Positions 42,217 to 54,182 of a DNA stretch of 64,000 nucleotides are shown in pieces; position 1 is the first letter of the stretch; each line of letters begins with the position of its first letter. Source of the stretch: Polychytrium aggregatum (lineage: Eukaryota; Chytridiomycota; Chytridiomycetes; Polychytriales); NCBI RefSeq assembly GCF_025602895.1, contig NW_026516317.1, forward strand, positions 62,001-126,000. The letters are read 5' to 3'. The notes beneath the pieces were generated by a model. It searched no databases, was not told where the DNA came from, and saw only the letters and a program-made list of their open reading frames with translations. A program made the position numbers and the translations under genes.

Positions 42217-45200
42217 ATGCCAAACGAAAGGAGCTATGCCCACATCCACGAGTCTCTGAAGCACTGCAACAACCTCGCGGGGTTTCTCAAGAAGCGGCAA
42301 CAAATCGAGTTTGCCTATGCCAGCGAGCTGTTCGAGCTGTGTCAGAGCTTCAACCGATCCTTTTTTGAGTCTAGCTCCCGGCCTCCAACGGTTGTGCGGC
42401 CGCCTTCGATCCTGCACGCCGATCCAAAGAACAGCTCGGATCTACTGGATGCCATGGCGCCGGACACTACGCTGCTGCGACAGTAGGCGTTCGTTCACTG
42501 CCGATTTGCTGCCGACGCCGACGTTGTTGCGTGGTGTGCAGAGTGATGAGCGAGCCCAACGCTTCTTCAGAATGGCTGCTATCGTCGCACATCTTTGGCC
42601 ATGTCCTTGCGAATGTCGACTCACAACAATGCCTCGTCATCCAGATCGGTGTGGAAGGCTGTGGTTGAGGCCATGGAGCATATGACCCGAATGTCGGAAA
42701 GCCATGTCGGTACCCCAGTGCATTCACCAATGATGATGCTATCCGGCTGTTGCTCTGTCCTGCCTGGTTTCGAGCATGGGCACGATAGTCCCTTGCTCTT
42801 GTTCATGGCTTCTGACGCCATCGACAACTGCCTGTCACTTTCGGCATGTCTCTTCGTTCGTACCGGCGCTCCGCTACAGAAAGCGCTCGGAATCAGCATC
42901 CAGCAGAACCTCATCGACCCCTTCCAAATCAAGATAAAGGATATGGAAGAACAGATCCGAGTTGTGAGTACGGCCTTGCGATTCTTCTGAAGACGCCAAA
43001 CAGGGAGTGGTCGTGTGAGCAGGTCCGCCCCAGAGGGCAGTTCGCGCATTGCTCGCCGCTCATGAACTGCATGCTCAGCATCAAGAAGAGTCCGTCAAGC
43101 TCACAAAGAGACTGCAGGACGTTTTCAGTATTGTTCAGAAGGTGGGTTTCGGCTCAGTGCTCTATATCCGTGCCTTGGGCGGCAGGGAGAGAGGGACGAT
43201 GGCCTGCACTTTGATCTGAACCCCTGCCTGATGGTCCCAGGCTCAACACGACTATGACGAGCTCAAGTGCCTCGCTGATGAAGCGAGAGACAATCTCTCC
43301 AAGGCCCAGCTCAATTCAAGCACCAAGAAGAAGGACCTCGAAAAGGTGCAAGTCGGAACGCGATAAACTGTGGCCAGTTCCCCAGCCCTTTGGCCAATCG
43401 CTAACACAGCCGCCCACTCCCCAGCTCTCGCTAAAGTATCGCCAGGCGGAAGAAAAGGCGTCCCAGGCACTAGAGAACTTCAACAAGTGTCAGGCTGCCT
43501 GCAATTCTGCGCAAGAGGACCACTACAATCGACTGCTGCCGTCCTTGAATGGCGAAATCCGTAAAGGGGAAGAGGATCGCATGACGGCGATTCGCAAGCT
43601 CCTTCTTGACCTCAACTTCCTCGATAAGATTCAGTCCGATGCCTGCATGACGACCATCGAGGGACTGAGTGACCGGCTGTCCACAGTCGATGTCGACAAG
43701 GATGTTAAGCAGTTTGTCGAGTCCTGTGTAGGTGACTCGGGATCGGCTATGAAAGAGCAGCATATTCGAGTGGCCTGGAGCTAAAGCTGGCTCCTACTAC
43801 CCCCGCCACAACAGCTGGCCGATGGGAGGGACTCACTCAACATGGGCGTGCGGAACTTGGTCAATCCTCTCAAGGCCGGGCGCGTGTTTGTCAAGAAAGG
43901 TAATGATGCATCGAGGCGGCTCGGATTCAGGCTGATCTTGCAGCTCGACACCCGATCGAGCAGAGCTACGGCCTCTATGTTCTCCAACATAGCTGCATCC
44001 GGGAGCTATTGGCGCTCTCGGATATCATCCGGACTGCGCCTTTCGATGCTGACAGATTCGGGCTTCTCCAGGCGATCATACCCCCGGCTGGGTTCCTAGC
44101 TACCTTGTGCTTCTGGAGAAAGAGAAAAGGCTATACTGCTTTGATCGAGTGGATGTAAGGAGGATTCGTCACCAAAGACGACAGCAGCAGCATTGGCGAT
44201 GTGCGGGGCGCCTGTGCTCTCCGGAATGCAAACTACACTCCGTCCTCTGCACTCCACTGTTGCCACTCTGGAGCCGTCTCAGATAATCATCTTACAAGCT
44301 ATGTATAGTCAAAGAGTGCTGGCCATACACCGCACCTCATTCGTGCACATCACATACATGATGCAACGATAACTCATCATCTGCGTGTGCATTCCATCCA
44401 CAGTCCGAACGACCCCGCGAAATCGTTTCCACTTCGAAGCTGAAGATTTATTCTGTCGATGACAGCTACTTTGGTCGGGCCAATTGCTTTCAAATCATCA
44501 TCGACGATATTTCTCCGAGTGCATTATCGGACAAATCGGAATCCGCGCCCGGATCATCACCGGCCGCAGCTGTGGCCAGACAAACGTACAACATCATCAG
44601 CGAGTCCCAAAACGACAAGCTAGAGTGGATAACGCACCTGCGTCGGCTCTCATACTGCTGCCCTCGATGCGCACAGGTTTATGATCAAACCGATCCCGAT
44701 ATCGATCCAAAGGGGGGCTATGCTATGCATTCGGCGGATGGCACAACCACCCCGGTGGCGTCGCACAGTCGTCAAGCCTCAATGAGCGAAGGATCCGGCG
44801 ATCCGCAGTCGGCCCCGGTAGCGACCGCCAAGGCGCTCACGGGCTATGCAAGAAGCCTTCAGCTGTGGATCACTGAGGCGAAGGACATGGGAGGAGCGCA
44901 AAAATACGCCCCGTATTGTGTGGTTCTTTTGAACGACATAAAGCAAGCTCGGACGACCACAAAACATGGCGACAGTCCGTTCTGGGGAGAAGACTTTCGG
45001 TTCAGGTGAGAAGGACGACCGAATCGCAGCGGTCAGAGCCTCGCATTGCATCCATTTTTCAAACAAACGGCGGCGACAACGTTTTCTATTCGCTGTTTCG
45101 CTCTTGCTTGTCCTGTGCGGTACTGTTGACAGCTCATAAAGCGCGAGGTAACCCGATCTATCGATCCAACCAAATGTCTGCTGTACAGCGATATACCTCC

Positions 45201-48200
45201 GTGTCGAACACGTCTCCGGCTCCTGTTCTTTTCAAGCAGTACGAACCGAAGCCAGAAGGATACTGAAATCGGTAACAGCGCTGCTTCCCGAGTATGCCCG
45301 ATGCTGACTCTGGACTAACTCCTCGAATGCTGCGTCTCCCAGGCTACATCAGTATCAATCTCTCCAACCTCAAGTCCGGCAAGCAGGTCGAAAGCTGGTA
45401 CCCACTAAAAGCCTTTTCCCGCCAAGCCACCGAGGGCGATGGTACGCCTCCTGCTGCAGCGTCACCCGGAATGGTGCGCGTGGCATACTTCCTGACGGTA
45501 GGTCACCATCGCGAACATCGAGATTGACCGGCAACAACTTGGTGCTGACAAAGGTTTCTACTCTCAGAATGAGAAAACACTACCGATGAATGCATACGAA
45601 GAGTTCCTCCAGATTGCAATGGAGCCCAAGCTGACGTGCATCAAGCACCTTAGCAAGCTTCTGGGCAAGGACAAGGAGGACTTTGCCAAGACAGTAAGTG
45701 TCCCTGTTGGCGTCGGAGGATACTTGTGGGATGAATCGGTGTTGGAGGAGATTCGCAGAATGAGCCGTGTCGACCGCACCAACGCAACTCGCGGTATCTA
45801 TGCTTGATCGCCAGCTCGTGAGCATTCTTGTGGCGTACAATCGAGACATTGAAGGAATTCAAGAGCTCATGAGCGAGGAGATTATGGCGACAGGTAATTC
45901 GAGATCTACAAGGGCTCGTTCGCTCCAGCAGCACATGCCGTATCGCCCGTTCACCAACTTGTGGATCCTTGCTGTCCTGCGCTGGATTGATCATAGTCGT
46001 TGTGAGACACCCATACCCTCGTAGTGTCGGTGCACTTGTCGGCTAACACTTTCACGCGCTGCCCTTTCACCACAGCCAACTCGAACATCATCTTTCGCGG
46101 TAATTCTGTGGCCATCAAGTCACTGGATCAGTACATGAAAATGATCGGATCTGAATATTTGGAAGGAACGTTGGGCTCGCTCATCCGTGGTGTATATAAC
46201 AGCAAGGACAACTGCGAGGTATGCATGTCTGACACTCGCGGCTGGCTGGTGCAAGGGCCGCAGCTTCGATCAGTCGTAGCCTCGATCAGTCGCAGCTAAT
46301 CAGCTCTCACAGGTCGACCCAACCAAACTGGGCCAGCTTCGGTCCAAGAATGTCGAAGAAGTTATTCGGAAAAACTCCAAGAGACTCCTAAACCATGTCA
46401 ACATCTTCTGGGTTACGATTGCCCGGTCGGCAGAGAAATGCCCGCCGTAAGGACCGCCCGACCATATGCAATTTGGCTGCACTGCCCTTCCATACCGGTC
46501 CGGCGCTGTGTCGGTTCAGTGGTCTGTGGATGCCTTGCTTACGGACTTTCCGTGTCGCATAGAGAGCTGCTCTCAATCTTTGCCCGCATCAAAGACGTCG
46601 TCTCCAAAAAGTTCCCCGAAGACCCCAATGCCATATACTCCGCAGTCAGGTGGGTATGAAAGCGTGCACGCCCATTCACCGTCACGGCTGAGCCGTCGCA
46701 TGCTGATAGGGAATGCTATATCGTGGATCTATCTTAGCGGATTCATTTTCTTGAGATTTTTCTGCCCAACGATTTTGTCGGTAAGGACCGCGTCCAGCTT
46801 CGCGTGTGCAGTGTTGAAGGGGACAGCATATCCCCGGCGTTGCATTTGCCTCGTTTCGACTACCGATCTGACAGAACGTATCCACAAGCCCAAGCTTTTT
46901 GGCATCATGAGCGAACATCCCGATCCGATCACATCAAGAACTTTAACCCTGATTGCCAAGATCATTCAAAACCTCGCAAATCTCTCTGAATTTGAGGGCA
47001 AAGAGCCACATATGGGATGTGTGAGTTGACTTGAGAGATCGCCATGCCTTCAGGTCCTGATATGTCGGATCTGTGTTGCACGATACTCACGAGCTCTGTC
47101 CTTGATCGACTCGGCACGCACCTGTCACCGGCAGTTCAATCCATTCATCGTCGAGCACATCCAATCCATGAAGGCGTTCATCAACACACTTTCGGTAAGC
47201 CACACGACTAGCGCTGCAAGAATCGAGCTGCAAACCGTCGCGAACCAGCCCCGGCATTGGATATTGTGTCGATAGCGAGCTCCATGATGATTCCTGAACA
47301 AAGCTGCTGTCTCTCAGCGCGGGCCTGTTGATATCCAGCCCAGTACAAAGCCACGCATCAATCTGCGGCGCGAGACATTTTTGCTCTATCAGTACTTCAG
47401 CACGTACTCGAGCGAAATTAAAAAGATCGAGGAGCCCTTGATCGACAAGCTGCTTCCCATTGTCGAGCAGCTGGACAAGATCCAGAACCTGGCGCAGGCC
47501 GAGGAAGTCGGCAATTCCAATGCAGAAACCGACGACGAGGATCTTGTGATGGCCCCTCACCACAGCGCTCCATCGGAGGGTGCCCCGGCCCCACTTTCGG
47601 GGCACCTGATGGAGGAATCCGTCTCAAGCAAGAGCCCGGCCCAATGGGGCAAAAAGGTCCTGCGCAGCATGAGCAGCACCAACAACTCCCAGAAAGAGCA
47701 TCTACTTGCGGATGAGGTTGGGTCGTATCAGCGCCCGAGCGCACTCGGAAACGAGAGTGCCAGCGCAGCACAAGGCGAGGTGCTGTCCAGCAGTCTCCTG
47801 TCGTCAAGCGACCTCATGGGTGTTCCAAAACGCACGGACACGACCGAAAAGCATGCAAGAACCTCCAAGGCGCTCCTCAATCGAGACAAAAGTCGGTCCA
47901 TCCCCGTCAACTCGCCGCCGACCAGCGGCGAGTCGTACCTGCCTCACAATCCCTCGAAGCTTGGCTCGTTTGATTCTCTGAACCACGAGCCCGACTCTCC
48001 CAGCAAATCAGAAGAGTCCAAGACCAAGCGGTTCTTCAAGGCCCTCATGGGAAAGAAATCCAAGGACAAGCACGATGCCGATGCGGGCGGTGGATACCAG
48101 CGTAAGCTCTCCGAGGATTCGACAGGAGGCTCGACAGGAGGCTCGATGGGAGGCTCGATGGCAGGCTCGTCTTCGATTATCAAGCTTGCCGAAGACGACA

Positions 48201-48619
48201 TTCCTCAAAGCTCGATCCAGGGCTCGGTCCAAAGTCTCAACATCGACAAGCGAGCGTCGATGGACTCGCTGGAAGAGGAGCTCAAGCAGCAGAAACGAGG
48301 CAGCCGGTTCCACTTTGGCAGCGGCAATCTGCGACAGCTGGGAAGAGCAAAGTCATCGTCGGACACGCCTCAGTCCAAGCTTCCGAGTCGGCGCCGCGAC
48401 TCTGACATCATTTCGAGCGACAATCCCGACGAAAACAGCGGAAGCTTCCTGCAGATCGGGCACCACGAGCCGCTCAAGTCGGACGATGGCTCGGTTGGCA
48501 AGCACCGGTCCCGGCAAAGGAGGTTCAAGGGCCCGCTGCAGGCAGTCCACGGCGAAAGCATGATTCAGGGCGGAACGACGCCCGATCCCATGTCGTTCCT
48601 GGGCGGTCTCAACGACTAG
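42217..48619 (+). CDS. F-BAR / PH / C2 / RasGAP domain protein
   Basis: Large gene with many short introns. F-BAR part: exons near 42217-42482 (SYAHIHESLKHCNNLAGFLKKRQQIEFAYASELFEL), 42645-42709, about 42881-42966, 43040-43141 (AVRALLAAHELHAQHQEES), 43242-43345 and 43425-43730 (coiled, KYRQAEEKASQALENFNKCQ). Then a PH-like part (PGWVPSYLVLLEKEKRLYCFDRVD, followed after a 285-nt intron by IYSVDDSYFGRANCFQIII), a C2 part (RSLQLWITEAKDMGG, SPFWGEDFRF) and RasGAP: Arg finger in IIFRGNSVAIKSLDQYMK, LIRGVYNSKDNCEVDP, and the FLR motif GFIFLRFFCPTIL joined over an intron, PHMG, NPFIVEHI. A C-terminal 400-residue Ser-rich tail has a Gly-Gly-Ser repeat. It should bind curved membrane and switch off Ras. 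Some exon ends are not resolved. Confidence 0.85.
48119..48169 (+). repeat. 15-bp GGAGGCTCGAYRG coding repeat
   Basis: Four near-identical units encode GGSTGGSMGGSMAGS in the RasGAP tail. Confidence 0.85.
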
Positions 48620-49894
48620 AGTCGGATTGAATACAGCCAACAGAGCAAATAGATTGACCAGTGATGATGACCAGCCTATGGCGCCGGTCTGGACATCTAA
48701 ACCGAGCGACCATATATTCAAGAGCGCACTCCCCCGAACTGGCGAGCTGATTTTGCAGTGCCATCGACTACCTCATATATTTTTGTCTTTGGATTCTACA
48801 GAGTAATTAGTGCGCGGACAGTTCCATTAAATGTTTCATTATTGTATCACCGGGATGCAGTCCAGACGGCGCTCGAGGGCTCAAGCGTGCACGAGATCGA
48901 CATGGAATCTAGTTCGACTGCCCGACGACGAGTTGGCTAGTTAGGAAGAGCAGCGTGAGAAAGATGCGGCATACGCTTGTCGTGTCGTGTGGATACGCAG
49001 AGCAGCGATGTCGCCGATGTGGCCATTACGCTTCCACCTTACCGCGGATGCCTCTTGGACGGAGTGCCGCTGGCACTGTGCGGCAGGTGTCGGCGCTCTC
49101 GATGCGCATGGTGGTTATCGAAATCGATTGCGCCCGCACTGCGCAGTGTGAAGCTCATGGATTTGAATATTTCGATGGGAGTTGGCGCCGCTAGAATGGA
49201 TAACAAGTCAGTCAATCGAGGAAAGGTGACATGTCTCCGATTTAGTCAGCGCTGGCGAAACAGGGTTGGGGGTATTTGGTAGCTCGGATTCGAACGGTCG
49301 GTATCGGTCGAATGCTCGGATAACATACCATGGACAGCAACCATCCACACAAGCAAGCACACAGCCACAAGGGTATGGAGGCCTCTCATTATTGATGGGA
49401 CTAGAGTTAAAGTTGACGGTGTCTCGAGAGGGGAGCGAGGGATTAGAGCTGACGAAAGTGGCTCCGAGGGAAAACGGGAGCAGAAATAGGCTCGCGGAAG
49501 GATGCTGCAACTCTCTGAAACAATCGCTTGGCAGCACGCTTCGATCCAGAATACAGATGACCCCGGCCGAATCGTGGACGTTTCTGTCTTGGACCAATCG
49601 CCAGAGAGAGAACAATGGTGGTCCTGCCGGCAGCATCTGGACCATTCATGCCGACCTTGCGCCCAGCAGCGACAGTAATCCTCGAATGCAGCCCATAATG
49701 CCATCTCCATCTGCCCGCTGTTGTGCGCTCGAGCGTTTCGTGTCGTCTCAAGTGGTGGTTCAGCCATGAACGGTGTATTATGCAGAGCATCGTCTCTCAA
49801 ATCAACTGAAAGTCTCCCTGCTGATATCCCAAACTCCTAGCCCCGTGCCCCGAGCCCGGAGCCCCGAGCCCCGAGTGGCCCACAAAACGACGAT
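48620..49894. other. Spacer, no gene seen
   Basis: 1.27 kb with overlapping open frames on both strands, none with domain or splice support. CCCCGAG/CCCGGAG direct repeats occur at about 49838-49876. Confidence 0.45.
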
Positions 49895-50214
49895 CTAGTT
49901 ACTGTCTTTGAAGACAGTATCCACGCCGCTTTCGTTGAGAATCGCAATGTCGTCTGGGCTCAGAGGTGTAATGTTGCTGCTGTCGCCGCTGAGAGGAGGC
50001 GGAATGGGAACGGGCACTGCCGCGCAGAGAGCTGGGAGGAAAGAGCGCCGGGCGATCAGCCATGCCACCGAGTGTGTCCTGAATGTCTCAGTAGATATGC
50101 TCGAATATGCATCTGCGCACAGTTGCTCCCGCCACATCAGATCGAGGCGATAGCGCTTCGCTGCTTACTCGCAAGCAGGGACAAGACAACAAGAGACAAG
50201 AGGGCGGGCTTCAT
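49895..50214 (-). CDS. Small secreted protein
   Basis: Two exons (minus strand) 50214..50169 and 50016..49895 join in phase, 55 residues. N-terminus is a clean signal peptide, MKPALLSLVVLSLLA, followed by a short Pro-rich part (PVPIPPPLSGDSS) and an acidic C-terminus (SPDDIAILNESGVDTVFKDSN). No cysteines in the mature part, so it is not a typical disulfide-rich effector. Intron 50017-50168 has GTAAGC and CAG ends. No family recognised. It could be a secreted peptide or pro-peptide; without the intron the frame is broken. Confidence 0.5.
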
Positions 50215-50600
50215 GGCTTGTGCTGGCAGTGTTTGGTGCAAGGTATATGGCGGGAACTTGGGTCTTGGAAAGTGTGTGAATGAGAGGACCGGGGTACTAT
50301 TTGCGATGGACTGTGGGAAGCAGAGGTCAATATATGGGGTTCGCCGGTGAGCGCTCGAACAATGCAGGAGACTTGTGCGAACCATCCGTCAGTCTGTCCC
50401 ATGCTGTTTCTCGAGCCATTCACCTATCCACCCATTCAAAGAATGGCTATGGTACCGATGGGAGCAATGGTATGAATGGAGTGAATGACATCCGTGACAA
50501 TGCCACCTGAGTGTATCCAATCGACAACGCTCACACACAGCTCAATCATTTTCCACAATGGCCATCAATGCACTCTGAGGACTGCAGTTGCCAGTGCTGC
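50215..50600. other. Spacer, no gene seen
   Basis: Upstream region of the small secreted protein, adjoining Fanzor remnant 3. Confidence 0.4.
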
Positions 50601-50619
50601 TCATCCAGTTCAGCCCGAT

Positions 50620-51375
50620 TGGGGGGTTGCGATAAAGGTGCTCTTGACACATGAACAAATGAGACAGCCATATGTCAGCGTTGTATTCGATGGCATGTGT
50701 CGTATTCGATGGCATGTGTCCAACTCGGCCATATGCAATAACACAGATCACCTCCCGGTGAAGACTTCTGGTCGCTCTCCACAATCGACCTGTACACAGT
50801 ACAGTCGGTCCAGAAAAACGAGACAGTTCCTTCCTGGCTTCAGATGTCTGACTGACTGTAGGTCCAGTGAGCAAGCCGTGAGATTGTTTCCCGTCCTGGT
50901 TGGCAATCTCTCTGTGTAGTGCATCCACTCCACGCTCTGGACAGTTCCATACTAACTCGATATCAAGATGCTCGGCCTTCTCGAGTCGCTTGGTTTCCCG
51001 ACAATGTGAGCATACCTGGGATGTGTTGAACTCGTTCACCGAGCACACATGGATCTTGGAGACGGATTGGTCTGGTGGTCGTCTCTGGTGGTGGTGGAAT
51101 TGCTCGAAGTACTTGGCGAACCTGAGTCTCCTGGGACTGGATGCATATCCCTTCCCCTGTTTCCAGGATGCATTCCCAAAGGCAATCACCACTTCGGTCT
51201 CCTTGGCCATACTTGCTTGGCCATGAATACGATGAGTGGGTGGGTGTATTCAGGTTCCAGAAAAAGCACAGTCATAGCTCAAAACGGGGCTGTCCCATTT
51301 CATTTTGGAAACGCTGTAATCACGTTGCGCTCTGTATTGACATCGCAATTCCGCACCGTGCAGCTGCTGGGAACG
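50620..51375 (-). mobile_element. Fanzor transposon remnant 3 (divergent, rearranged)
   Basis: Minus-strand relic of a divergent Fanzor. From 51190 downwards it reads VVIAFGNASWKQGKGYASSPRR, VNEFNTSQVCSHC (alternative Glu and first zinc-finger pair kept), then loses frame, and near 50810-50760 matches the last codons (CRSIVE...VFTRR region) and the post-stop sequence with its hairpin (plus strand 50709-50732). The RuvC-III-like piece (DVNTERNV) is found separately at about 51313-51375, upstream in element orientation, so the relic is scrambled or nested. An 18-bp tandem duplication, CATGCCATCGAATAC-type, follows the hairpin. Inactive. Confidence 0.8.
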
Positions 51376-51867
51376 CTGTAGATCAGCCATTGCGGGTTCG
51401 GCCAGAGACATGGACGTGCTCAAGTCTCCGTCGATAGTCCTCTTTCGCGAGCGATGTGATGTGGTCGTAAGAATTGTATTGAATGTGCGTGTCAGGGCAG
51501 TTCAGCGATGGCATGCAAAACAATGAATACGTCAGACGGCGGAAAGGGACCGTGACAGCGCTTGAGGCTGACGGCCTTGGGCGTCGACGGGTACGAGTCA
51601 GGACGAACGCAGGTCGTCGGTGGCTGTGGCGAGTTGCAAACGACCTTGATCGAATTGCACATGAAGCGCAAAGGGAATATTTTTTTTTCTTCTCTTTGTC
51701 AGAGAACAGGGAGTTGCCTTTTTTTGGTTGCTTTTCTTTTCACTTCTTCAGAGCATGGGACATTGACTTTTTTTTCTCTCCTCCTTCCTGCGAAATCAAA
51801 TATATATCAAAAAGACGGACAGAGGGGGCGAACTCAAACTTCAGCGCGCTCTTCGTTCCTTTGCTGA
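51376..51867. other. Spacer with T-rich tracts
   Basis: Downstream of the RRM gene (which ends at 51868 on the minus strand). T runs near 51680, 51720 and 51770 are A-rich on that gene's strand and may belong to its 3' UTR. Confidence 0.5.
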
Positions 51868-54182
51868 TCACTTGTCGCCAGCAGCGAGCTCGGCGGCAGC
51901 AGCAGCAGGGTGCTCAGCAGGCTCGGAGCCCGAAACCGAGGTGGAACGGGGTGCCGAGATGGTGACGGGTGAGAACGGAAGAGGAACAAACACCGGCTTG
52001 GGCGAGGTCGGGGTGAGCGGCTTGGAAGCGGTGGTGGTAGCGGTCGTCTTGGAGGCGTGGTAGGCCGCCAGTTTTTTCTCGCGATAGCTCTTGGGCTCGG
52101 CAATGTTGACGACCAGAGACTTGGCGCCGACTTTCTTGCCGTTCAGCTCGCGCAGAGCCCTTGTGGCCTGCTCCTCGGCTTCGAAAGAGACAAAGCCAAA
52201 GCCCTTGGACTGGCCCGAGGACTCGTCCTTCATGACACGCGCCGAGACGATACGGCCGTACTTGCGGAAGAGATTGAAGAGCTCCAGGTTGTCGACTTGC
52301 TCGTCGAGGTTCTTGATGTACAGATTCTTGCCATCAAGGGAGGAGTCGTTGCTGGCGGCATCGTTCGAGGCGTTGCTGCTGGTTTCCCAGGCGTGCGGAG
52401 TGGTGTTGGTGGTGGTGCTGTTGCCGGAGGACTGCTTCTGCGTAGGAACAAAGGCAGGGGCGTGCGGGTCGACGGAGTGCTGGGCGTTGAGGCTGCCTGG
52501 CTGGTGCCAGCCGGTCTGAGAGGGCGAGCCCCAAGAGGGAGTGGGGGAGTTCCACTGGCCATTTGCAGCGGTGCCGCTCACGGGAGGCGGAGGACTGCTC
52601 CAGCCAGCAGCGACGGTGGGAGTAGGAGGCGGGCTGTTCCATCCCACGGGAGCGCTGGTGGGCGACATGGGAGTGTTCCAGCTCATGGTGGGGGAGGCGG
52701 GCCCGCGGCTGGACTGCCAGCTGTCGCGCCGGCTGGCCTGGTCGCCGGGAGGAGAGGCATCGGGCTTCCACGAAAGACGGTTGTTGCTGGAGGACGTGGA
52801 GTTCTGGCGGGTGGGGTATTGGTACGGCGAGTTCTTTGGGAACTGCCAAGAAAGCGAGCTGGTCGAGGGCGCGGCCGTGGTTAGTGTCTCTGGACCGAGG
52901 TATCAAGGCATGTGCCCAATACAAAAGCTCAAGGTGTCCGGCCGGAGGGGACATGCAGCCGCTGTAAGCTCTCGGGGGGTGCAAAACCTACATGGGACAG
53001 CCGCGGAAGGTGGAGCCGTTCAGCTCTCTCAGGCACTGGTCGGCGTGGTCCTGGTTCTCAAACTGCACGAGCGCATAGGACTCGGTGCCGGAGCGATCCA
53101 GCATGACCTTGCAGACCATGATGCGGCCGAATTCGCGAACGACGTCGAACAGATCCAGCGATGTGGTGCCCAAAGGAATGTGCTTGAACACGATCGTCTT
53201 GGATCCAGATGTGGTGCTAAAGTTCATGTTGGGGTCCTTGAAGAGGCATGAGACCTTGGAGCCCAGGAACATGGACTGGTTGACCGTGGCGTAAAACTTT
53301 TCGGCTGCAGACGCAACGTGAACAGCGCGGCGGAGATGAGTCCGCAGAGGAGCGTAGCACCAGATGGCTATGGTGAGTATTGAGAAGCTGCGGCAGGAGC
53401 GGGCGTGGTCGCAGCGACAATGGCGGTAGTGCGAGAGACTCCAGGACAGAGACAGGCGGGACTTGCCTTCGATCAGGTGGCGGAAGATGAGCTTGTGTCG
53501 GCCGAGAGGAGCAGACGTCACAGGGTCGCGCTCCATGAGGACCTTGCTGCAAACCGATACCACATTCCGAGCAAAAGAGCGGGCAGCGAACGGTCAGCAA
53601 GGCAGAGCGGGGGGGGTGGAGGGGTCGAAATGAAGCCGAAATGCAGCCGAAATGCAGCCGAAATGAAGCCGAAATGCAGCCCGAGGAGCAACCCGAAATT
53701 AAGGGAGACAAATGCAGTTTCCGGCTGGTCTGTGCGAGATGGGCGGGCAGCACCGGCCGAGGATGGAGGATGCAGCCTTACGTTTCGAGCCTCATGTCGT
53801 TGAGGACCCTCACCAAATCCTGTCGACAGAAACACAGATAAAGTCAGCCGAGATTCGCGGAGCAGGGAGGACAGGAGGCGAGTCTGTCTCCCGGCCACAA
53901 GAGCGTCGCTGGAGCATGGGCCAGGGCGATGCAGCCTACCATCTCAGTGATAGTGAACGGAAGTCCACTGCACAGACACAAGGGAGATATGGGCCGGAGC
54001 AGAGAAAGGTCAGCGGCAGCGACATGGCGATCGCGGATGCAGGTCGATGCAGGTCGATGCAGGTCGATGCAGTATGGTCTCAGGACAGAAGCCTTCCCCC
54101 CCCCGCAAGGACGGGGGTATGCGGCAGAAGCCCACCTGAGGAAGATGGCTGGGTAGCCGTCAAGAAGAGATTCGATGGACAT
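51868..54182 (-). CDS. Two-RRM RNA-binding protein (PABP/ELAV/Mei2-like RRM), exon ends partly unresolved
   Basis: Probable start ATG 54182 (MSIESLLDGYPAIFL), then VLNDMRLE, KVLMERDPVTSAPLGRHKLIFRHLIEGK (about 53555-53465) and EKFYATVNQSMFLGSKVSCLF. RRM1 about 53215-52995: KTIVFKHIPLGTTSLDLFDVVREFG, SYALVQFEN. The last exon (about 52887-51868) has a long Ser/Pro/Trp-rich linker (GWNSPPPTP, GWSSPPPP, SWNTP, WGSPSQTGW) and RRM2: NLYIKNLDEQVDNLELFNLFRKYG, SKGFGFVSFE. RNP1 (KGFGFVSF) and RNP2 (LYIKNL) in RRM2 are canonical. The Trp/Pro repeats may bind partner proteins. Probably an mRNA regulator. The junction between RRM1 and the last exon is out of phase in my model, so a small exon may be missing there. 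Confidence 0.72.
53630..53690. repeat. CCGAAATGCAG 11-bp tandem repeat in RRM gene intron
   Basis: Five copies of GCCGAAATGCA/AAG units in the intron upstream of the RRM1 exons; AAAT/AGAT variation only. Confidence 0.85.
54029..54075. repeat. GATGCAGGTC 10-bp tandem repeat
   Basis: Four exact or near-exact units in the first intron of the RRM gene, followed by a run of eight or nine C near 54098. Confidence 0.85.
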
